A stretch of 6,274 nt of DNA, taken from an uncultured Flavihumibacter sp. (GTDB taxonomy: Bacteria; Bacteroidota; Bacteroidia; Chitinophagales; Chitinophagaceae). Shown in pieces: positions 1 to 6,274 of the stretch (within the stretch, counting starts at the first letter, position 1; every line of letters begins with the position of its first letter). The notes beneath the pieces were generated by a model. The model saw only the letters and a list, made by a program, of their open reading frames with translations. It made no database searches and was not told the origin of the DNA. The stretch is taken from positions 1 through 6,274 of the forward strand of contig CAMLPA010000205.1 of assembly GCA_946481605.1 (NCBI GenBank). Direction: 5' to 3'. Both the position numbers and the translations under genes were made by a program.

Positions 1-2546
1 CTGCTGCAGTGATTTTGCGTGGTGCTTCTACAGTGAACAGTCCGAGCGGACCTTTCTATGTAATTGATGGTGTGCCCGGTGCAGACATTTCTATTGTGGC
101 CCCGGACGATATTGCTACCATTGATGTATTAAAAGATGCGGCGGCTACCGCGATTTATGGTAACAGGGCAGCCAACGGTGTAATCATGATCACCACAAAA
201 AGAGGTAAGAAAGGCGCTGTGCAAACTGTTTACAACGGTTATGTGGGTATTGAAAAAGTGAGCAATAGTCTTGATTTGATGAATGCTTCGCAGCACCGTG
301 CTTTCCTTGCCGCGAACAACAACGCTTACGATCCGATCAATGACCATGGCGCAGATACCGACTGGCAGAAGGTGATCCAGCGTTCCTCGGCAGTGGCGCA
401 GAACCACAACATTTCCTTCAGCGGTGGTGGAGAACACAGTACTTACAGCGCAAGCCTGAACTACCTTGATAAAGAAGGTATTTTATTGAAGAGCCGTCTC
501 CGCAGGATGATCGCAAGACTGAATGTAGAGCAATATGCCCTGAAGGATAAAGTGAAGTTCGCTTTAAATGTTGCGAATTCCAGAAGTACAGGTAATTACA
601 CACCTTTACAGAGCGTAGTGCTGCTGCAGGCTGCAAAACATTTGCCCGTGAACCATGTGAAAAATGACGACGGCACCTATTTCGAAAATACTGTTATCCC
701 AAGCTATTTCAACCCGATGGCCATCATCGATAATGCGCAGGATGATACAAAATACAATACACTTACAGCTAACTTCACTACAGAAGTAAAACTGCCTTTC
801 GATCTCACTTTCAATACCAGTCTTTCCTACCAGACAACGAACGCGTTGAATGGCCAATACTATGGCAGTTACTTTGGCAAATATCCTACTTCCGGATTTT
901 ACAACAATCCTGATCCAGGTATCGGAATCAGCCATGTATTGATCGGGTATCTATTCGGAACCAATGGATCCGCTTTCAGAAGTTCTTATGAGAATTCCTT
1001 CACCACCGCGGAATCATTTCTGAACTGGAGCAGGAAATTCGGTGATCATAACATCAATGCGGTGATCGGTTACGCTTATCAGCAGAACGTAAATGGAGAC
1101 GGTTTCCGTTCTTCTTCCACTAATTTTCTGAACGACTATGTTGGCTACCAGAACCTCGCTTTGGGTAACCCTTACGCGCTTTCCAATTACAGGATAGATG
1201 CGGGACCAACAGGTGTGTACAGTAAAACCAGGCTGATCTCTGATTTCGGAAGGCTGAACTACGATTACCAGGGTAAATACATGTTACAGGGTTCTATACG
1301 CCGCGATGGAAGTTCTGTTTTCGGTGCCGCAAACCGCTGGGGATATTTCCCTTCAGGTTCTGTTGCCTGGCGTATTTCAAACGAGAATTTTATGCAAAGC
1401 CAGCAACTGTTTGATGACCTGAAAGCCAGGGTGAGCTATGGTATTACCGGGAACTCATCAGGCATCGGAGCTTATAACAGCCAACTGATCTACGGCCTGA
1501 GAGGAACTTATTACAATGCAGGTGTTTTCGACAACGCCATTGTACCCGCACAGGCCAATAACCCTGATTTGAAATGGGAAGAACTGGCCACGCTGAACGC
1601 CGGAATTGATTTCTCTATCCTGAACAGAAGGATCACAGGTTCCTTCGACTGGTACAAAAAACGCACTACCAATATGCTGTTCGGTATTTCAGTAGATCCC
1701 GCAGTTGTACCAGGAGGATACATTATTGTGAATGGAGGAAGTCTTGAAAACCAGGGTGTGGAACTTTCCCTCACCGCCTCTATTGTAGAACAGAAAGATT
1801 TCAGGTGGACATCAATCCTGAATGTGGCCCACAACAAGAATTTGGTAACCAGTCTTGAAAATGCGTTCACACCCGGGGATTCCACAAGATATACTTCTCC
1901 TGAAGGAGCTGGCCAAACAGGTTCTACCCTTCAGATACTGAAAGTAGGATATCCTATAGGTCAGTTCTTTACATTGAGTTATGCAGGAAAAGATGAAAAC
2001 GGCATTTCTCAATTCAATAAAAGGGACGGTACCAAAACAACAGGGACCCAACTGCCTGGAGCAGGAACAGATTATTGGTACAGCGGCAACGCTCAGCCCA
2101 AACTGTTGCTGGGATGGAACAATAACCTCAGTTATAAGAACATTGACCTGAACTTTTTCTTCCGCTCTGTACTTGGACATAAAATATTCAACGCGACCCG
2201 TGCCGATCTCTCTTACGTAACCGCAGCAGCAGTAAACAACCTGCTGGTGAGCGCCACAGATGATAAGGTGGCGGATACCCGGAACTCTTTTTATTCCAAC
2301 AGGTATATTGAAAACGGGAATTATGTGCGGCTCGACAACGCAACAGTTTCCTATACTTTCAGAAAACCGGTTGAAGGCGTAAACAGCCTCAGGGTTTATG
2401 TTACAGGGAACAACCTTTTCACCATCACCAACTATTCCGGAATTGACCCGGAAATCAATCAGGGCGGCATTGCACCCGGTATCGATTACAATAATTTCTA
2501 TCCCAAAACCAGGACTTTCCTGTTTGGCGCAAGTCTGTCATTCTGA
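1..2546 (+). CDS. SusC/RagA-type TonB-dependent outer-membrane transporter, 5' end missing
   Basis: This is an outer-membrane beta-barrel that imports glycan fragments (or another nutrient) into the periplasm using TonB/ExbBD energy, in complex with the SusD lipoprotein encoded next. The reading frame is open to the left edge (codons run from base 3), so the GTG at 9 is not a real start. Missing are the signal peptide, the carboxypeptidase-regulatory-like domain, any TonB box and the first part of the plug, perhaps 150-200 residues judged from usual family lengths of about 1000. Bases 51-206 hold the SusC central signature: PFYVIDGVPG, then DVLKDAAATAIYG, RAANGV and ITTKRG. The rest is barrel, with alternating aromatic strands and late markers such as NGGSLENQGVELSL and YVRLDNATVSYTF. 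The C-terminus (YPKTRTFLFGASLSF) ends in Phe, as expected for BAM-dependent barrel insertion. No frameshift or internal stop is seen. Family assignment is secure; the substrate cannot be read from the sequence. Confidence 0.96.
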   Translation, partial: AAVILRGASTVNSPSGPFYVIDGVPGADISIVAPDDIATIDVLKDAAATAIYGNRAANGVIMITTKRGKKGAVQTVYNGYVGIEKVSNSLDLMNASQHRAFLAANNNAYDPINDHGADTDWQKVIQRSSAVAQNHNISFSGGGEHSTYSASLNYLDKEGILLKSRLRRMIARLNVEQYALKDKVKFALNVANSRSTGNYTPLQSVVLLQAAKHLPVNHVKNDDGTYFENTVIPSYFNPMAIIDNAQDDTKYNTLTANFTTEVKLPFDLTFNTSLSYQTTNALNGQYYGSYFGKYPTSGFYNNPDPGIGISHVLIGYLFGTNGSAFRSSYENSFTTAESFLNWSRKFGDHNINAVIGYAYQQNVNGDGFRSSSTNFLNDYVGYQNLALGNPYALSNYRIDAGPTGVYSKTRLISDFGRLNYDYQGKYMLQGSIRRDGSSVFGAANRWGYFPSGSVAWRISNENFMQSQQLFDDLKARVSYGITGNSSGIGAYNSQLIYGLRGTYYNAGVFDNAIVPAQANNPDLKWEELATLNAGIDFSILNRRITGSFDWYKKRTTNMLFGISVDPAVVPGGYIIVNGGSLENQGVELSLTASIVEQKDFRWTSILNVAHNKNLVTSLENAFTPGDSTRYTSPEGAGQTGSTLQILKVGYPIGQFFTLSYAGKDENGISQFNKRDGTKTTGTQLPGAGTDYWYSGNAQPKLLLGWNNNLSYKNIDLNFFFRSVLGHKIFNATRADLSYVTAAAVNNLLVSATDDKVADTRNSFYSNRYIENGNYVRLDNATVSYTFRKPVEGVNSLRVYVTGNNLFTITNYSGIDPEINQGGIAPGIDYNNFYPKTRTFLFGASLSF

Positions 2547-2566
2547 TAACCATTCAACAAAGAGCA

Positions 2567-4249
2567 ATGAAAAATTTCCTCAAAAATATAACGATCGTGG
2601 CAGCTATTGCGGGTAGCAGCTCCTGCCATAAACTTGATGTGGAAGCAACCACCGAACTGACGAACGAAACTTTTCCGAAAACAGAAGCCCACTACAATGC
2701 CCTGATGGGAACGGTTTATACCATTTACCGTGGCGATTTTGCCGTGAACAATTTTTTCATCAACAGCCACTCCACCGATGAGGCAGTGCTGCCGTTTTAT
2801 GGTACCGATTGGGTGGATGGAAACCGCTACGAGCAACTGCACAGGCATACCTGGAACCCGGACCACGGCCATATAGACTATCAGTATTATGCACTTTCAA
2901 ACCTGATAGGAAACACGAACCTGGTACTGTACCTGCTCAGTACCTCTGAAGATGGCCCGGTAAAGAATGCCAGTATCGCGGAAATGAAGACCATGCGCGC
3001 CCTTTCCTATTTTTATATGATGGACCAGTTTGGCGGCGTGCCGCTGGATACCGTTTATGGAAATATTGAAAGAAAAGAACGCGCTACAAGGCAGCAGGTT
3101 TTTAATTTTGTAGAGAATGAATTGAAAACTGCTATCCCTTTGCTGAAAACAACAGCCAATGTTAGCTCATACGGCAAACCCACCCGCTACATGGCTTACG
3201 CGCTGCTGGCAAAAATGTACCTCAACGCGGAAGTGTACACTGGTACAGCCAGGTATAATGAGTGTATTGCAGCATGCGACAGTGTGATGAATGCCGGAGG
3301 CGGTTCACAATATGCCCTTGAACCGCGTGCTTCATACTTTAATATGTTTGCACCCACCAACGGACCTGCGTTCAAAGAGTTCATTTTCGCGATTCCTTTT
3401 GATCCTTCCACTTCAAACGGACACCTGTTCTACGCACGGTACGACCTCAACAGGAACCTGGGAATGAAATACAGGTACTCGGGTTCAACGCCCGGAACAA
3501 ATATAGATCCTGTGATCAACCAGACAACCGGAAACGGACTTGTAAATACGCGTCCAAGCGGGCCGCGTTGCACCACGGACGAGTATTACGCGCATTTCAA
3601 TGACCCGAATGATATCCGGAACGAACAATGGCTCACAGGTCCTCAGTATTGGGGTACAGGGAACCCAATCATGGTGAGAACAACCAATCTCGGCTACAAC
3701 CAGTTCCATGCCGATCAGGGTACATCAGGAAACGCCTATACTTACCACCTTACGATTACGCCGTTGGGCCATGGAACAAGGTTCGGCGCAAATTCTTATG
3801 ACCTCGGAAGGGATGAGATCGCATGGAATACCGGTTACCGTAACATTAAGTTCCGGGCCGATCCCAATTCCACCACCCGGAACCAAAGTAACGACGCACC
3901 CGTATTCCGCCTGTCTGATATCATCCTGATGAAAGCAGAAGCCATTCTCCGGGGAGGAACACCTACCAACAGCCATACCGCTCTTTCATTGGTGAATATG
4001 CTGCGGGCAGTAAGGACTACATCCGCACCACTGGGTTCCATTAACCTCGAAGGGATTTATGCCGAACGCTGCCGCGAACTGGCCTGGGAACAATGGCACA
4101 GAAATGATATGATCCGTTTCGGTAAATATGAAAACACATGGGGACTGAGTAAAACAAATACCGAAACTTACCGCAGGCTTTTCCCGATTCCCACTTCCGC
4201 AAGAGTGAGAAATCCGAAGCTGTCACAAAACCCCGGTTATCCGCAATAG
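2567..4249 (+). CDS. SusD/RagB-family surface glycan-binding lipoprotein
   Basis: This 560-residue protein is the lid and binding partner of the upstream SusC barrel and should sit on the outer face of the outer membrane. The start ATG follows the SusC stop by 20 bases in an A-rich stretch without a Shine-Dalgarno motif, normal for Bacteroidota. Residues 1-20 are a short lipoprotein signal peptide (KNFLKN, then a small hydrophobic core) ending in GSSSC, with Cys20 as the presumed lipidated residue. The Ser at -3 is less usual than Leu. The helical TPR-like region includes HTWNPDHG (94-101), MRALSYFYMMDQFGGVPL (143-160), Y..PTRYMAYALLAKMYLN (around 202-220) and VYTG (223-226). The C-terminal RagB/SusD domain has LSDIILMKAEAILRGG (449-464), RCRELAWEQWHRNDMIRFGKY (501-521) and LFPIPTSARVRNPKLSQNPGY (538-558). 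Length and motif order are typical, so the gene appears intact. The ligand is unknown; starch should not be assumed from the family name. Confidence 0.96.
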   Translation: MKNFLKNITIVAAIAGSSSCHKLDVEATTELTNETFPKTEAHYNALMGTVYTIYRGDFAVNNFFINSHSTDEAVLPFYGTDWVDGNRYEQLHRHTWNPDHGHIDYQYYALSNLIGNTNLVLYLLSTSEDGPVKNASIAEMKTMRALSYFYMMDQFGGVPLDTVYGNIERKERATRQQVFNFVENELKTAIPLLKTTANVSSYGKPTRYMAYALLAKMYLNAEVYTGTARYNECIAACDSVMNAGGGSQYALEPRASYFNMFAPTNGPAFKEFIFAIPFDPSTSNGHLFYARYDLNRNLGMKYRYSGSTPGTNIDPVINQTTGNGLVNTRPSGPRCTTDEYYAHFNDPNDIRNEQWLTGPQYWGTGNPIMVRTTNLGYNQFHADQGTSGNAYTYHLTITPLGHGTRFGANSYDLGRDEIAWNTGYRNIKFRADPNSTTRNQSNDAPVFRLSDIILMKAEAILRGGTPTNSHTALSLVNMLRAVRTTSAPLGSINLEGIYAERCRELAWEQWHRNDMIRFGKYENTWGLSKTNTETYRRLFPIPTSARVRNPKLSQNPGYPQ

Positions 4250-4276
4250 TTTTTCATTATAGCAATCGTTGAGTGG

Positions 4277-4307
4277 CTCCCGGGGCTCGTTCCCCGGGAG
4301 TTTTTAT
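4277..4307 (+). terminator. Intrinsic (rho-independent) terminator after the SusC/SusD pair
   Basis: A perfect 9-bp inverted repeat, CTCCCGGGG at 4277-4285 and CCCCGGGAG at 4292-4300, encloses a 6-base loop (CTCGTT). It is followed immediately by TTTTTATT at 4301-4308. The stem is almost entirely G:C, and it lies 27 bases after the SusD stop. There is no matching A-tract on the left side, so it should act only on plus-strand transcription. It implies that most transcripts from the SusC/SusD operon end here and that the downstream genes need their own promoter or live on readthrough. Confidence 0.93.
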
Positions 4308-4424
4308 TGGCAGCACATGAACTGAAGTTTGCCCCTGAACAACGTCGTTAATTATTTAGCCTATTCAGGTGAATCAATTTTGAAGATGTATACTTAATAT
4401 CGCATTCTGGAAATTACCGTGCAC
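4308..4424 (+). other. Intergenic leader before the DUF5009 gene, presumed to hold a promoter
   Basis: This AT-rich stretch lies between the terminator and the next start codon. Because the upstream operon is terminated, a promoter for the DUF5009 and symporter genes is expected here, but that is inference. I see no convincing Bacteroidota promoter pair (TTTG plus TAnnTTTG). The nearest are TTTG at 4328-4331 with TATTTAGC at 4353-4360, a poor match, and an E. coli-like TATACT at 4389-4394 with no good upstream box. A small symmetrical element, AACG-T-CGTT, lies at 4341-4349 and is too short to call an operator. No riboswitch-like fold is recognised. Confidence 0.3.
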
Positions 4425-5645
4425 ATGGATCGCGTTCAAACAACAACAATTTCAGCACCCGTTACCAACGGAAGACTCCGCTCACTGGACGCGCTCCGGG
4501 GATTCGATATGTTCTGGATCGTTTCTGGTGAATTCATTTTTCATGGCATCGCCTCCGTGGTCAAACAACGGCACGGACTTGTCCAGGATACTACCAACTG
4601 GCAAATTCAAACCACCGAAGCACTTTCCTTTACCGAAAAAATATTCGTAGGCATCAGCAACCAACTGCACCATACGGTCTGGAACGGCTTCACCTTCTAC
4701 GACCTGATTTTCCCCCTTTTTATATTCATCGCGGGCGTGAGTATGCCCTATTCGATGGGCAAACAAATGGAGAAAGCGGGCAACGACAAAGCCTCCGTTC
4801 GCCGGAAAATCATCCGTTCCCTGCTCAAACGCACCATCATCCTGTTGTTGCTGGGCATGGTGGCCAATGGTGCGCTCCAACTGAAAGGATATGAACATTC
4901 ACGGTTCGCGAGTGTATTGGGTAGAATTGCCATCAGTTGTTTTTTCGCAGCGCTGATTACTTTGTATTGCTCCCTGAAAGGACAAATACTATGGTTTGCG
5001 TGGCTGCTATTGGGTTACTGGGCCATGCTGTCGTGGATACCTGTTCCCGGTTTTGGCGCCGGTGTACTCACGCCTGAAGGTAACTTCGCCGCGTACATCG
5101 ACCGCCTTTTGTTGCCCGGAAAACTGCACCGTAAAGTGTACGATCCTGAAGGACTACTTTCCAATATACCCGCCATCGCCTCTGCGCTGCTCGGCGTATT
5201 TGCCGGCACTTTTTTGAAAAACAGCGCAATTGTTCCTTTGCGTAAGGCCGGAGCATTGGCCTTCGCGGGTTTGGTGCTGGTTGTTGTAGGGTATGTATGG
5301 GGCCTTTTCTTTCCAATCAACAAAAACATGTGGACCAGTTCGTTCACCTTATATGCGGGTGGCTGGAGCATGTTGTTGTTCGCCCTTTTTTACTATATCA
5401 TAGATGTGGCCGGTTTTTCAAAATGGGCCGCGCCTTTTACCTGGATGGGCATGAATTCCATTCTTATTTACATGGCGGCGCATGGGCTCATCAACTTTGA
5501 ATCCACGGCAGCGGTGCTTTTCGGCGGCATCATCAACCTGTTCCCTCCGGAATGGTACACGGCTTTGTTGTGGACCGGTGTGGCCATTCTGCAATTTGTG
5601 GGGATGAAATTTTTGTACAAAAAGAAGTTATTCGTGAAATTGTAA
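4425..5645 (+). CDS. DUF5009/COG4299 (NagX-like, HGSNAT-related) polytopic membrane acyltransferase homologue
   Basis: This is an integral inner-membrane protein of 406 residues from the ATG at 4425. A GTG two codons upstream (4419) is in frame, but ATG is preferred. Family marks are RLRSLDALRGFDMFW (about 17-31), HHTVWNGFTFYDLIFPLF (82-99) followed by FIAGVSMP, YDPEGLL (239-245) and MGMNSILIYMAAHG (341-354). Roughly ten hydrophobic segments are visible, near 23-46, 88-110, 132-152, 163-182, 188-207, 248-265, 276-298, 306-328, 339-358 and 376-398. Known of the family: human HGSNAT moves acetyl from cytosolic acetyl-CoA across the membrane to terminal glucosamine of heparan sulfate, and bacterial NagX is found in N-acetylglucosamine catabolic clusters with unclear biochemistry. 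His83, three residues before WNG, aligns with HGSNAT His269. I infer a periplasm-facing acetylation or uptake-support role for an amino sugar. The start lies 40 bases before the symporter gene's left neighbour gap ends, so the two genes are probably cotranscribed. Family call is firm; activity is unproven. Confidence 0.9.
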   Translation: MDRVQTTTISAPVTNGRLRSLDALRGFDMFWIVSGEFIFHGIASVVKQRHGLVQDTTNWQIQTTEALSFTEKIFVGISNQLHHTVWNGFTFYDLIFPLFIFIAGVSMPYSMGKQMEKAGNDKASVRRKIIRSLLKRTIILLLLGMVANGALQLKGYEHSRFASVLGRIAISCFFAALITLYCSLKGQILWFAWLLLGYWAMLSWIPVPGFGAGVLTPEGNFAAYIDRLLLPGKLHRKVYDPEGLLSNIPAIASALLGVFAGTFLKNSAIVPLRKAGALAFAGLVLVVVGYVWGLFFPINKNMWTSSFTLYAGGWSMLLFALFYYIIDVAGFSKWAAPFTWMGMNSILIYMAAHGLINFESTAAVLFGGIINLFPPEWYTALLWTGVAILQFVGMKFLYKKKLFVKL

Positions 5646-5685
5646 TGTTGCGGCGTATTCAGAACCTATAACACCATTCATTCAG

Positions 5686-6274
5686 ATGCATACACTCCAA
5701 ACAGCGGATTACATCGTTTTCCTGATTTATTTCATCGGGGTGTCGGCTTACGGCTATTATATTTTCCACAGGAAAAGAACCTCGGATAGTTCCAAGGATT
5801 ATTTCCTGGCGGAAGGTGCGCTCACCTGGTGGGCGATCGGCGCTTCGCTGATCGCGTCCAATATTTCAGCGGAACATTTTATAGGCATGAGTGGATCGGG
5901 TTTCGCCATCGGCCTGGCCATTTCCACCTACGAATGGATGTCGGCAGCCACGCTTATCATCGTGGCGGTGTTCCTGATCCCGATGTACCTGAAGAACCGC
6001 ATTTACACCATGCCGCAGTTCCTGTTACAGCGGTACAGTCAGAAGGTAAGCGTGATTATGGCGGTATTCTGGTTGCTTGTATATGTTTTCGTCAACCTCA
6101 CCTCTATCATTTACCTCGGTGCGCTGGCCATTTCTTCCGTATCACCGGTAAGTTTTGGCGCAGCGGTTGTTTTCCTGAGTGTGTTCTCCATTGTGGTAAC
6201 GTTGGGCGGCATGAAAGTGATTGGTTATACCGATGTGGTACAGGTACTGGTGCTGATCACCGGTGGGTTAATCA
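5686..6274 (+). CDS. SGLT-type sodium/solute (sugar) symporter, 3' end missing
   Basis: This encodes the first 196 residues of an inner-membrane sodium-coupled transporter of the SSS family (LeuT fold); the frame is still open at the right edge. Full-length relatives are about 500-600 residues, so roughly the first five of 14 membrane helices are present. The ATG at 5686 directly precedes the expected first helix (ADYIVFLIYFIGVSAYGYY, 7-25), and no nearby in-frame alternative exists upstream. The region WWAIGASLIASNISAEHFIG (48-67), then MSGSGFAIGLAI, YEWMSA (82-87) and IYTMPQFLLQRY (106-117) closely follows Vibrio vSGLT as I remember it. Asn59, His64, Glu83 and Ser86 fall at the vSGLT sugar-contact positions Asn64, Gln69, Glu88 and Ser91. 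Asp183 in YTDVVQ matches vSGLT Asp189, linked to sodium exit. A hexose-like substrate is therefore likely. A 40-base gap separates it from the DUF5009 gene, with no terminator between them, suggesting one operon. Confidence 0.93.
   Translation, partial: MHTLQTADYIVFLIYFIGVSAYGYYIFHRKRTSDSSKDYFLAEGALTWWAIGASLIASNISAEHFIGMSGSGFAIGLAISTYEWMSAATLIIVAVFLIPMYLKNRIYTMPQFLLQRYSQKVSVIMAVFWLLVYVFVNLTSIIYLGALAISSVSPVSFGAAVVFLSVFSIVVTLGGMKVIGYTDVVQVLVLITGGLI

Noticed and set aside
9..11. GTG at 9 as the start of the SusC-like gene
   Set aside because: The frame stays open upstream to the window edge, and the protein begins in the middle of the plug domain, so this is an internal valine codon.
4328..4400. 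Possible promoter elements (TTTG 4328, TATTTAGC 4353, TATACT 4389)
   Set aside because: The -7 candidate matches the Bacteroidota consensus poorly, and the TATACT box has no -35 partner at normal spacing. In AT-rich DNA such matches are expected by chance.
4419..4424. GTG at 4419 as the start of the DUF5009 protein
   Set aside because: It would add only two residues (Met-His), and an ATG follows directly. No ribosome-binding feature favours the GTG.
4482..4898. Long antisense open frame inside the DUF5009 gene, and similar minus-strand frames under SusC and SusD
   Set aside because: Their translations lack domain-like composition, and each lies fully within a gene with clear family motifs on the plus strand, so they are shadows.
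5645..5671. TAATG overlap creating an 8-codon reading frame (MLRRIQNL) between the DUF5009 and symporter genes
   Set aside because: It is far too short, has no recognisable features, and ends before the symporter start in another frame. It is most simply explained by chance.
2549..5680. Shared CCATTCA heptamer shortly upstream of both the SusD start (2551) and the symporter start (5674)
   Set aside because: Seven bases shared at two places is within chance, the distances to the start codons differ little but not meaningfully, and no third copy supports a regulatory role.

Overview
The window looks like chromosomal DNA from a member of the Bacteroidota, plausibly the Chitinophagaceae or a related soil or freshwater lineage. 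The evidence is an adjacent SusC/SusD pair, which is diagnostic of the phylum, together with A-rich sequence lacking Shine-Dalgarno motifs before the starts and moderate base composition. The genus-level guess is inference only. All four genes lie on the plus strand, and both edges cut through genes.

Layout: (1) 1-2546 is the C-terminal ~85% of a SusC/RagA-type TonB-dependent outer-membrane transporter, entered within its plug domain. (2) 2567-4249 is a complete SusD/RagB-type surface lipoprotein, 20 bases downstream. (3) A strong intrinsic terminator at 4277-4307 closes that pair. (4) After a leader of about 117 bases, 4425-5645 encodes a polytopic membrane protein of the DUF5009/COG4299 family (NagX-like, related to human HGSNAT, heparan-alpha-glucosaminide N-acetyltransferase). 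(5) 40 bases further on, 5686 to the right edge is the N-terminal ~196 residues of a sodium/solute symporter closely resembling the SGLT sugar-transporter branch.

Together the genes describe a carbohydrate uptake route across both membranes. SusD captures a glycan at the surface, SusC imports it to the periplasm with TonB energy, and the SGLT-type symporter takes a released monosaccharide across the inner membrane with sodium. The DUF5009 protein sits at the inner membrane between these steps. Its family association with N-acetylglucosamine gene clusters and with transmembrane acetyl transfer to glucosamine makes an amino-sugar substrate (from chitin, peptidoglycan or glycosaminoglycan) a reasonable guess. 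No glycoside hydrolase, kinase, deacetylase or regulator lies in the window, so the substrate cannot be fixed.

I saw no RNA genes, insertion sequences, CRISPR arrays or large repeats. The families are known ones. The point most worth a second look is the pairing of an HGSNAT-like acyltransferase with an SGLT-like symporter.
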